Shown here: piece after piece, positions 46,301 to 49,451 of the stretch
How positions within the stretch are numbered: position 1 is the first letter of the stretch
Layout of the letters: the number at the start of each line of letters is the position of its first letter
Source: Hofstenia miamia
Taxonomy: Eukaryota; Xenacoelomorpha; Acoela; Hofsteniidae
Direction: 5' to 3'
NCBI GenBank assembly: GCA_900660155.1
Contig: CABFPE010000537.1
Coordinates: 503,227 to 563,205 of the forward strand
DNA: 59,979 nucleotides
Translations under genes and position numbers: made by a program
Notes under the pieces: model-generated
The model's database searches: none
What the model was told of the DNA's origin: nothing
The model's input: only the letters and a program-made list of their open reading frames with translations

Positions 46301-46773
46301 AATGCCAGTTTGTTTTGTTTAAAATATCGATTTCTCTATTCAATTCTCTTCTATAAAAATCAATAATTCGTTTCTAGATATAGAAATGAATACAGAGACT
46401 CTTGTGCTAACAACCTTAAAAACTTCATAAAATTCCCTGATTTTATTCCAAGGTTAACGGTATATTGTTGGCGTTTGACAGACGTACGTGTTTCATTATT
46501 TATGAAGGCAAACAATAGTGCTTTGTATGTTTAACAGCCAATCAATACTTCTTCATATTTAATCGAATTTCGCCATTGAATGTGGAAATAATTACAAAAT
46601 GTAACCAACTCACAATATTTTTATTTCTTTTGTTTCTTAATAAATGAAAAGAAAATAAAAAATTAAATGTTAAATTTCTTGTTAAGACTTCAAAAATTGA
46701 TATTCAACACAATTTTTAATGTACATTTTAGGTGAACTACGAAGAATTTGTTAAAATGATGACCACGAAGTAA
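11991..46773 (+). CDS. Calmodulin-like EF-hand protein, five exons, 149 aa
   Basis: A cytosolic calcium sensor of the calmodulin family, which binds four Ca2+ and then wraps target helices. Exons 11991-12056, 12402-12500, 20765-20919, 43193-43280 and 46732-46773 join in frame (phases 0, 0, 2, 0), all with GT-AG introns, giving exactly the canonical 149 residues. Loops at 21-32 ([12 protein letters not shown]), 57-68 ([12 protein letters not shown]), 94-105 ([12 protein letters not shown]) and 130-141 ([12 protein letters not shown]) all keep the acidic ligands and the final Glu. By hand alignment about 43 residues differ from vertebrate calmodulin (roughly 71% identity), far more than orthologous calmodulins usually differ, so this is probably a diverged paralogue. 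Thr116 replaces the trimethylated Lys (Lys115 in mature numbering) and Ser77 replaces a linker Met. Introns are 345, 8264, 22273 and 3451 bp. Substitutions are conservative and no exon is broken, so the gene is probably functional. Confidence 0.95.
12402..12500 (+). CDS. Calmodulin-like exon 2 (residues 23-55)
   Basis: Follows acceptor TTTTAG and ends at donor GTATGT. Encodes the rest of EF loop 1, its exit helix, the linker and the entry helix of EF2 (ending NMISE). Residues 29-54 are the most diverged part of the protein. Confidence 0.95.
12501..13867. other. Intron 2, first part: nothing recognised
   Basis: No exon, transposon motif or RNA gene seen. A (TA)n run lies at 13410-13450. Confidence 0.5.
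13410..13450. repeat. (TA)n microsatellite
   Basis: TA run followed by imperfect TGTA/TATG repeats. Confidence 0.95.
13876..14153. mobile_element. hAT-type MITE (278 bp) with perfect 8-bp target duplication
   Basis: The left end is CAGTGGTGTGCAAC and the right end ends TTGCACACTTCAG, so GTGTGCAA is inverted at the two ends. TTCTAGAT occurs immediately outside both ends (13868-13875 and 14154-14161), a perfect 8-bp duplication as made by hAT transposases. The G+C-rich block near 14113-14140 (GGCCGGATTGTGACCCGCGG) belongs to the element. There is no coding capacity. It lies in calmodulin-like intron 2. Confidence 0.9.
14162..15059. other. Intron 2: nothing recognised
   Basis: A+T-rich intron sequence without supported features. 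Confidence 0.5.
15070..15275 (+). repeat. Repeat bounded by TAACGGACACAC motifs, locus 1
   Basis: The motif AACGGACACAC occurs near 15073 and again near 15253, followed at once by AACGGATACAC. The same motif pair bounds a segment of similar length at 17230-17425. Copies are in direct orientation and the sequence between the motifs is not obviously shared, so the class is unknown. Confidence 0.4.
15727..15758. repeat. (TA)n run ending in one N (assembly seam)
   Basis: The TA run ends at a single undetermined base at 15758, so the join with the following sequence may be artificial. Confidence 0.9.
15759..16121 (+). CDS. Possible internal exon, unknown protein, at an assembly seam
   Basis: An open frame of about 120 residues begins right after the N at 15758 ([20 protein letters not shown]...) and reaches a plausible donor at 16122 (GCAG then GTACTAG). 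Composition is protein-like, acidic and rich in Glu, Val, Ser and Leu, with none of the Phe/Ile/Lys bias of random A+T-rich frames. No domain is recognised. The upstream acceptor is either lost in the TA run or absent. It lies in intron 2 of the calmodulin-like gene on the same strand, so it could be part of a nested gene or a fragment placed here by misassembly. Confidence 0.4.
16331..16369. repeat. (TA)n microsatellite
   Basis: TA run directly upstream of a LINE fragment. Confidence 0.95.
16370..16905 (+). pseudogene. LINE reverse-transcriptase fragment (CR1/Jockey-like)
   Basis: In broken frames the plus strand reads [20 protein letters not shown] (RT motif A region) at 16386-16446, then SGVPHG near 16540 (normally GVPQG), then [12 protein letters not shown] near 16585-16620 (catalytic F-ADD box). 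Further downstream it reads VKDLGLMI and an SFVRRMIS segment typical of the region after the palm. Spacing is shorter than in a full RT, so internal pieces are missing. No endonuclease domain is seen. Confidence 0.75.
17158..17209. repeat. (AGT)n microsatellite
   Basis: Trinucleotide run with one interruption, followed by a short TA run at 17218-17231. Confidence 0.95.
17230..17425 (+). repeat. Repeat bounded by TAACGGACACAC motifs, locus 2
   Basis: AACGGACACAC near 17254 and AACGGACTCAAC near 17416 bracket about 160 bp. An AACAGACACAC variant precedes it at 17231. Compare locus 1 at 15070-15275. Confidence 0.4.
17794..17960 (+). pseudogene. Possible N-terminal scrap of a mariner-like transposase
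   Basis: Frames read [20 protein letters not shown] then [10 protein letters not shown], and in another frame [20 protein letters not shown]. The order of a helix, a TDIHS-like helix-turn-helix and a GR-S-E-D---GRP segment resembles mariner transposase N-termini. No catalytic part or ends were found. Confidence 0.35.
18465..18528. repeat. 32-bp tandem duplication
   Basis: The unit beginning ACCACAAAACTCTGCC and ending ATCACCTGGTC is present twice head to tail, essentially identical, indicating a recent duplication. Confidence 0.9.
18672..18692. repeat. (TA)n microsatellite
   Basis: Short TA run. Confidence 0.9.
18693..19787. other. Intron 2, last part: no supported gene
   Basis: Contains a short ketoacyl-synthase-like string near 18745-18800 (see findings), a 115-codon ORF at 18960-19307 without recognisable features, and a telomere-like GGGTTAGGGTTA at about 19484-19495. 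None is strong enough to call a gene. Confidence 0.4.
19788..20284 (+). repeat. Dispersed repeat R1, copy 3 (longest, 497 bp)
   Basis: Begins TTAACAACCTGGCATCC and ends CCCTGGGCAGTTTAA. The ends are imperfectly inverted and both contain TTAA. It shares its body with copies at 8375-8720 and 11409-11765 and keeps a central G+C-richer part (ACGTGCCGTGCGAACC near 20122) missing from copy 2. Three copies in 12 kb, with no ORF, suggest a MITE. TTAA ends fit a piggyBac-like target, but this is inference. Confidence 0.8.
20285..20764. other. End of intron 2: nothing recognised
   Basis: A+T-rich sequence ending in the acceptor ACTTAAG before exon 3. Confidence 0.5.
20765..20919 (+). CDS. Calmodulin-like exon 3 (residues 56-107)
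   Basis: Follows acceptor CTTAAG and ends within the Arg107 codon (phase 2) at a donor starting GTTTTT, a weak match to consensus. Encodes EF loop 2, the central linker ([13 protein letters not shown]) and EF loop 3. The linker Met is Ser here. Confidence 0.95.
20920..22023. other. Intron 3, first part: nothing recognised
   Basis: No supported feature before the LINE tails. Confidence 0.5.
22024..22610 (-). pseudogene. 3-prime end of an R2-like LINE: endonuclease domain, open over 162 codons
   Basis: The minus strand reads [19 protein letters not shown], then [20 protein letters not shown], then [13 protein letters not shown] and [10 protein letters not shown], then [30 protein letters not shown] and [18 protein letters not shown]...D...DIAVP with following KEKEK is the PD-(D/E)xK-like restriction endonuclease seen in R2/R4/NeSL-type LINEs. 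It remains open from 22568 to the stop near 22080. It is 5-prime truncated just upstream (about 22600) and has no reverse transcriptase. The clean frame suggests a comparatively recent insertion. Confidence 0.75.
22640..23110 (-). pseudogene. Second, older copy of the same LINE endonuclease tail
   Basis: In broken frames the minus strand reads [49 protein letters not shown] and [13 protein letters not shown], the same domain order as the copy at 22024-22610 and in the same orientation. It has stops and frameshifts and has lost the [14 protein letters not shown] end. Its 5-prime limit is near 23110. Confidence 0.7.
23111..24179. other. Intron 3: no supported feature
   Basis: Ordinary A+T-rich sequence. 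The part after about 23690 is less A+T-rich and may be the upstream end of the LINE that follows, but no protein motif was recognised. Confidence 0.4.
24635..24882 (+). mobile_element. GGGGG-type hAT-like MITE, copy 1, inside a LINE
   Basis: Ends TAGGAGCGTAAGCAGG and, on the other strand, CAGTGGCGTACGCAGG. Eight-base flanks ACTACAGT (24627-24634) and ACTACATT (24883-24890) match at seven of eight positions. The inner ends are G-rich (GGGGGGACAT on both sides). The middle is shared closely with copies at 28214-28440 and 45048-45209 (ATTTTAAATTTTTCAATTTT, TGATTTATCCAGTCAAAAT). Confidence 0.88.
25518..25687 (+). mobile_element. hAT-like MITE, related ends, inside the same LINE
   Basis: Left end TAGTCGCGTAGCCAAGGG, right end (reverse complement) CAGTGGCGTACCCAGAAAT. 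Flanks GCTGCCCT and TTTGCTCT agree at five of eight positions, so the duplication is eroded. The interior differs from the GGGGG family. LINE sequence continues on both sides. Confidence 0.65.
25911..28028. other. Intron 3: nothing recognised
   Basis: About 2.1 kb with no exon, repeat or transposon motif that I can support. Confidence 0.5.
28029..28640. repeat. Word island, GCGGG type, with a nested MITE
   Basis: The left part (28029-28150) repeats GCGGG/GCGGGT/CCCGC words (GTGCGGGTTTACCCGCGCGG, GCACTGGTGGGTTGCAGTGCGG). The right part (28550-28637) has GTTGCGAGTGCG, GCGGATGTGGTGCGATTGCG and ends GGCCTATTACCACTAG, which read outward is CTAGTGGTAATAGGCC. An unrelated MITE occupies 28214-28440. 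Without it the element is about 385 bp. Terminal inverted repeats and a target duplication could not be fixed, so ends are approximate. Confidence 0.55.
28214..28440 (+). mobile_element. GGGGG-type hAT-like MITE, copy 2, nested in the GCGGG island
   Basis: Starts CAGGGGCGTACCCACG. The right side ends GACATTCCACCATGTCCCACCTG, a shortened version of copy 1. Flanks AGTATAAT (28206-28213) and GGTATAAT (28441-28448) agree at seven of eight positions. Body nearly identical to copy 1 through AATGCGGGGCGAAGCCT and AAATGCATTTCACGATCCTA, so the two inserted at similar times. Confidence 0.88.
29043..29400. mobile_element. Word island, GCTCG type: hAT-like MITE (358 bp), perfect 8-bp duplication
   Basis: The left end is CAGACTTGTCAACGAGCC and the right end, read outward, is CAGCTTCTAACGAGCCGAG. 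GTTACCAT is repeated exactly at 29035-29042 and 29401-29408. Both ends carry arrays of GCTCG/GGCTC words (AAGCTCGGCTCGGCTCG; GCTCGGCTTGGCTCGGCTCG), while the middle 200 bp is plain A+T-rich. It has no ORF. A second copy in reverse orientation is at 36009-36253. CAG ends and 8-bp duplication point to a hAT transposase supplied in trans. Confidence 0.92.
29984..30117 (+). CDS. Possible internal exon of an unknown nested gene
   Basis: A good acceptor (GTGAATTTCAG) is followed by an open frame [18 protein letters not shown], then [18 protein letters not shown], ending at the strong donor GTGAGA in phase 2. The translation is protein-like, basic and polar, and not A+T-biased. No domain recognised. 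It lies in intron 3 of the calmodulin-like gene, same strand. An exon starting after the acceptor at about 30584 would add SVILQK and a stop, but that is only one possibility. It could be an exon of a nested gene or of a retrocopy. Confidence 0.4.
31994..32021. repeat. (TA)n microsatellite
   Basis: TA run. Confidence 0.95.
32289..32305. repeat. (TA)n microsatellite
   Basis: Short TA run. Confidence 0.9.
32978..33009. repeat. (TA)n microsatellite
   Basis: TA run. Confidence 0.95.
33266..33559. repeat. Identical 98-bp segments flanking a 35-N gap (assembly seam)
   Basis: Positions 33266-33363 and 33431-33528 appear identical. Each is followed by a (TA)n run (33364-33394 and 33529-33559), with Ns at 33396-33430. 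This is what results when two contigs overlapping in the same locus are scaffolded with a gap instead of being merged. The true sequence probably has one copy. Confidence 0.9.
33560..35425. other. Intron 3: nothing recognised
   Basis: No exon or repeat supported. Near 35138-35210 a GTTGGTTTGGACAG-type word is repeated loosely, possibly another degraded word island. Confidence 0.4.
35426..35518. repeat. Word island fragment, GGGTC type
   Basis: Contains GGGTTGGGTCGTGTCGGATTGGG. The right end read outward is CAGTGCTACAAGGGAATC followed by an ATATTTTG block, matching CAGAGTGGCAAAGGGATC plus the same ATATTTTG block at the end of the larger GGGTC element at 51537-51917. Only about 93 bp remains, with no clear target duplication. 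Confidence 0.6.
36009..36253. mobile_element. Word island, GCTCG type, reverse copy (about 245 bp)
   Basis: Its reverse complement matches 29043-29400 through the end GACTTGTCAACGAGCCGA, the block CATAAAATCTTTGAA, the ACATA-CTCTTCCT block and TACTGTGCTCAAGCTCGG, but lacks about 110 bp of the middle. Both ends keep ACTTGTCAACGAGCCGA as inverted repeats. No target duplication is visible. Confidence 0.85.
36786..37204. repeat. Word island, CCCAT/ATGGG type (hAT-like ends)
   Basis: Left part 36786-36860 is itself a small palindrome: CAGTAGGGTTATCCC and CTTGTCGTGGGA pair with TCCCACGACCATGACAACCC. The right part ends CCCATGCCCAACCCTG, outward CAGGGTTGGGCATGGG, after repeated CCCATCCCATCCC and CATGGGATATCCCATG words. 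CAG ends fit the other islands. It may be one element or two neighbouring ones. No target duplication was confirmed. Confidence 0.5.
37690..37805. repeat. Word island, TGGAG/CCAT type
   Basis: Dense repeats of TGGAG, CCATTGG and ATGG words (GTGGAGCTCCATTGG, GTGGGGTGGGGTAG, AATCCCATGGCATTCATGG, CTCCACTCCAT) in A+T-rich DNA. Ends uncertain. It could pair with the segment at 38215-38392. Confidence 0.35.
38115..38146. repeat. (TA)n microsatellite
   Basis: TA run. Confidence 0.95.
38215..38392 (-). repeat. Two related hAT-like ends, CCATGG type
   Basis: Read on the minus strand, one end starts CAGGCTTGTCCATGG at 38297 and a second starts TAGGCTTGACCATGGGG at 38392. Both continue with a GTGGA...TGATACTC or CATACTCGCTCC block, so they are homologous copies about 95 bp apart. 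Words CCATGGGG and GGGTCGGGGTGGAGCG occur. Opposite ends not identified. Confidence 0.45.
38875..38920. repeat. (TA)n microsatellite
   Basis: TA run preceding the first copy of the 156-bp duplicated segment. Confidence 0.9.
39388..39418. repeat. (TA)n microsatellite after a single N
   Basis: TA run preceding the second copy of the 156-bp segment. The N at 39387 marks a contig join. Confidence 0.9.
39604..42096. other. Intron 3: nothing recognised
   Basis: About 2.5 kb of A+T-rich DNA with no supported exon, RNA gene or transposon protein. Short ACGCCGTACC-like words near 41920 may belong to the island that follows. Confidence 0.45.
42097..42332. repeat. Word island, ACGGGTA/CCCGT type
   Basis: Repeats of ACGG, CGGGTA and CCGTTA words (GTACGGGACGGATGCGGGTA, AACGGATACGGTATC, CATCCGTTAATAACCC). 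The right end read outward is CTAGGGCTGTGCGGATAGGG, a TAG-type hAT-like terminus. The left end and target duplication are not resolved. Confidence 0.5.
42333..43192. other. End of intron 3: nothing recognised
   Basis: A+T-rich sequence up to the acceptor CATTCGTTTAG before exon 4. Confidence 0.5.
43193..43280 (+). CDS. Calmodulin-like exon 4 (residues 107-136)
   Basis: Completes Arg107, then [20 protein letters not shown] and the first seven residues of EF loop 4 (ending GDGQ). The residue usually trimethylated in calmodulin (the Lys of GEKLTDEE) is Thr. The donor GTAATT interrupts loop 4. Confidence 0.95.
43281..43871. other. Intron 4, first part: microsatellites only
   Basis: Contains TA-rich tracts at 43346-43428 and 43853-43874 and no recognised gene. 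Confidence 0.5.
43346..43428. repeat. (TA)n and (TATAT)n tract
   Basis: A TA run followed by TATAT-type phase-shifting units, about 83 bp. Confidence 0.95.
43853..43874. repeat. (TA)n microsatellite
   Basis: Short TA run just upstream of the Penelope-like tail. Confidence 0.9.
43876..44460 (+). pseudogene. Penelope-like element tail (GIY-YIG endonuclease)
   Basis: The plus strand reads [20 protein letters not shown], an [14 protein letters not shown] segment, then [20 protein letters not shown] followed by [24 protein letters not shown] is the GIY-YIG endonuclease of Penelope-like retroelements, which follows the RT. The frame is open from 44043 to 44225. Later pieces ([27 protein letters not shown]) lie in other frames. 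The RT is absent, so the copy is 5-prime truncated. The noncoding end contains CTGATGA at 44396-44402, a GGCTA/TAGCC hairpin and GAAA at 44420-44423, the arrangement of a hammerhead ribozyme core, which this family is known to carry. Flanked by TA repeats on both sides. Confidence 0.75.
44463..44498. repeat. (TA)n microsatellite
   Basis: TA-rich run right after the Penelope-like tail. Confidence 0.9.
44499..45039. other. Intron 4: nothing recognised
   Basis: A+T-rich sequence without supported features. Confidence 0.5.
45048..45209 (-). mobile_element. GGGGG-type hAT-like MITE, copy 3 (reverse), perfect 8-bp duplication
   Basis: Ends CAGTGGCGGACGCG and, outward at the right, CGGGGCGTATGCAAG. 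ATTTTTAT is repeated exactly at 45040-45047 and 45210-45217. Its reverse complement shares the middle of copies 1 and 2 (GATTTCACGATC, AAATTTTAAATTTTTCAATTTT, TTTAACCAGTCAAAAT) but is shorter (162 bp) and has lost part of the G runs, so it is probably older. Confidence 0.9.
45218..46731. other. Rest of intron 4: nothing recognised
   Basis: No supported features up to the acceptor TACATTTTAG before exon 5. Confidence 0.5.
46732..46773 (+). CDS. Calmodulin-like exon 5 (residues 137-149 and stop)
   Basis: Encodes [13 protein letters not shown] and TAA, completing EF loop 4 and the last helix. The same short final exon begins exactly where the canonical VNYEEFVQMMTAK starts. Confidence 0.95.
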   Translation: MNYEEFVKMMTTK

Positions 46774-46801
46774 ATTTGATATAATTTTGTATTTTATGTA
46801 G

Positions 46802-47046
46802 CCAGAGTGCTAAAATTTATTGTTGATTTTAAATATAGTAAATATTTGTAATTGTTTTGAAATATACATGCATACAGCTGCAAAACCTTAGTTACAACTC
46901 TGGATTTTTTAAGATAAAACTTACCAGAGTGCTAAAATTTATTGTTGATTTTAAATATAGTAAATATTTGTAATTGTTTTGAAATATGAATATACATGCA
47001 TACAGCTGCAAAACCTTAGTTACAACTGGATTTTTTAAGATAAAAC
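46802..47046. repeat. Tandem duplication (122-bp period) in the 3-prime UTR
   Basis: Two near-identical units start CCAGAGTGCTAAAATTTATT. The second has a few bases inserted (GAATAT) before ATACATGCATACAGCTGC and lacks TCT near TTACAACT. It is recent enough to be almost unchanged. Confidence 0.93.
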
Positions 47047-47145
47047 TGAAGCTTTTTTAAAATTATTAAACGCAACGTCACAAAATTCTATGTTTCTGTT
47101 ATGATGATTATATCTGAAAATACTGATTATTTTGATATTGTTTTC

Positions 47146-47155
47146 AATAAATAAA
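47146..47155 (+). terminator. Overlapping polyadenylation signals AATAAATAAA
   Basis: Two overlapping AATAAA hexamers about 370 bases after the stop codon, followed by a T-rich segment. They are the best candidate for 3-prime end formation of the calmodulin-like transcript. Confidence 0.5.
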
Positions 47156-47170
47156 TTTGAAGCTTATCTG

Positions 47171-48382
47171 ATTGCTGTTCTTGACGCATCCTTGTGAATA
47201 TACCACTATCTGTTGATAATACTCTGTACAAATGTAAAGACTGCACTACAGTTCATATTTTTAAAATATAAATTTGCTGAAATGTTTGATTATATATATA
47301 TATATATATATTATATTGACTAAATGTACTTCCGATAGATAAGGTAGCAAGTATTTCATACTTATTGGCGTATACAGTTGCATAAACAATGTAAATTACG
47401 AGCATTGTGCTTTTGGAAAAGTTTTGTTCAATAAAATTGTGTAAAAACAATGAAGTTTTTCACAGCGCTTAAGAAAGTTCGAATTTTTTACTTCTCGCAT
47501 GAAATGAGGAGCAGTCGTTCTTATAAATTTTAACTATTGTTAGAATAACTGCGGTAGTGTATAGGTTCACCATAAAGTAAAGCAACTTAAGGATTTAATT
47601 GTACTCAAATTATAAAACTTACATATGTAACAATTTCAAAACATGTGTTCAAAATTACCATCGTCTATAAGCTTTGCTATTCAATCCAAAATATTGTCTG
47701 CATTACTCGGCACTTCGTTATTTATTGCACATATTTCTACACAATAAAAATTCGATGTGGTCTAAGTTGTTGCGTTTTCTGAGATAAACTTTCATTTTCA
47801 GATATCATGAGAGCTAGAAATCAGAAGGGTTTTGATCAATTGATCTGGGAGGCTAAGTCTCCTGATTACTCTGCTTGGCGTTGTTGGCAACATAGAGTGG
47901 AAAGCCATCTTGTTGTAAAGCTAGCTGTTGTCTTGACTTATAGGTTGCAGCAAAACATGAATATATGATTTATCATTAACTCAAAGAAAATTTGCGAAAT
48001 AACAAAAGTGGAGGTGAAACCAACCAAAAACAAGTGTAGAAGAATGACGCTGCTCTTCAGAATATGCATGATGTTTGTCATTTAATCAAATTTTAAAGCT
48101 TCAGATAGACCCATAGAGATAGAAACTATCCTCAAAATTCAAGGCACTGTTTTAAAAAATCACGATAATTGGTACATTTATCTATGAAGGAGTTAGTAAG
48201 ATTCATTTATTTTTATAATTGTCAGATTCGTTAGGGAAGTCTAGATCCCTTTTTTATTTTGTACTTCTGTTTGATGGTGATGAAATACAACTTCAATAAC
48301 AACGAATTACTTTGATTCAAGTTTTCTATTCTACATGTTGTATATAAAAAGAATCAATTGCCAGCAACAAAAACAAAACACT
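47171..48382. other. Intergenic DNA between convergent genes
   Basis: Contains a TA run at 47289-47315 and an unexplained protein-like stretch at about 47815-47960 (reads ARNQKGFDQLIWEAKSPDYS and onward) with a CAG acceptor-like site before it. I do not recognise it. Nothing else is supported. Confidence 0.4.
47289..47315. repeat. (TA)n microsatellite
   Basis: TA run. Confidence 0.95.
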
Positions 48383-48383
48383 T

Positions 48384-48389
48384 TTTATT
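48384..48389 (-). terminator. Candidate polyadenylation signal for the transporter gene
   Basis: AATAAA on the minus strand about 425 bases past the stop codon. Other AATAAA matches occur near 48255 and 48208, so the choice is uncertain. Confidence 0.3.
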
Positions 48390-48811
48390 TAAAATCAAAT
48401 TGCGTTACTTTATGGTAATCTCGTAGATTGAAAATATTTTGGAAAAAACTTAAGTACAAATACCATACTTTTGGTTATACATTTTCAAAAATTCATGTTT
48501 AAAATACAATGGCAACAGCAGATGCCCCCATTGAACAATTGTATGTTAAGATTGTTATCACCAGTAGTTAAAGTAAATTTTCTATTGCTTGGTCTCTAAG
48601 AACATTTGGATAAATTAGAAAATATAATTCTGGCAATAATTCTACCCAAACGCATTATTTTTTATGCTGAATGAACTAGTATTTGGATCACCTTTTGTGA
48701 AAAATATGCCCCAAAAAGATATACAAACATTTTCAAACAAAACACTAATAAAATCGAAATGAATTTACTAAAATTGCACAAATTAGATGTATTTTACATG
48801 TAATTCAAACG

Positions 48812-49451
48812 CTAAACGGTATCAGTAAGATCATCATCTGTTCTTTTGTTTGAAAAAAAGAAAGGGTAAGTTACAAGTATGATTGCTAATACTTGAATGA
48901 AGGATGCTGAAATGAAGAGTGGACTCTGATGGTTTTCATAGAAATAACCCAAACACAGTGAACCAAATGTGTAGGCAGCGGTATACGTTACGTACTCTAC
49001 AGAGAGGAACTGATTCACTCTGGCTTTACTTTTTAGTATGATTTGAAGTGATGGAACCCACGATATTGTACCGAGACTTTTTCCTAAGTACCATAAAATT
49101 GAAAAAAATGTGTATATGTAAATAGAAGAAATTTGCGGCAAAGCTGCCAAAATAGACACCAATGCAAAAGCAGAAATGAGCTGAAATTTTGCAGGGATTA
49201 CATAGGCAACCATTGGTGCTAAGAAAATAACAATGAGTTTCGGAATTGTTATCGGAAATGAGTACTGATATTTGTCAAGTTCGTTTTGGAATTTGTCTAA
49301 GACCATCTTCTGGTTGCATGCTGAGAATACTCCTTTATTAAACGCTCCAAAACTACTCGCAAATATGACGCAAAACACATCAACTGCCCAAAAAACACTG
49401 AAGGCTGAGTAGAAAAGTTGTTGAATTTTTCGAACACGATTCGATGATTTT
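48812..49451 (-). CDS. SLC19-like exon 3 (residues 194-406)
   Basis: Acceptor TTTGATTTTAG, then the last base of Thr194 and KSSNRVRKIQQLFYSAFSVF. It holds helices 7 to 12 and a hydrophilic end (SNKRTDDDLTDTV) before TAG at 48814-48812. Confidence 0.88.

Larger units (their letters stand above)
46774..47170 (+). other. Probable 3-prime UTR of the calmodulin-like gene
   Basis: Runs from the stop codon to tandem polyadenylation signals. It is dominated by a 122-bp tandem duplication (46802-46921 and 46924-47046). Confidence 0.6.
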
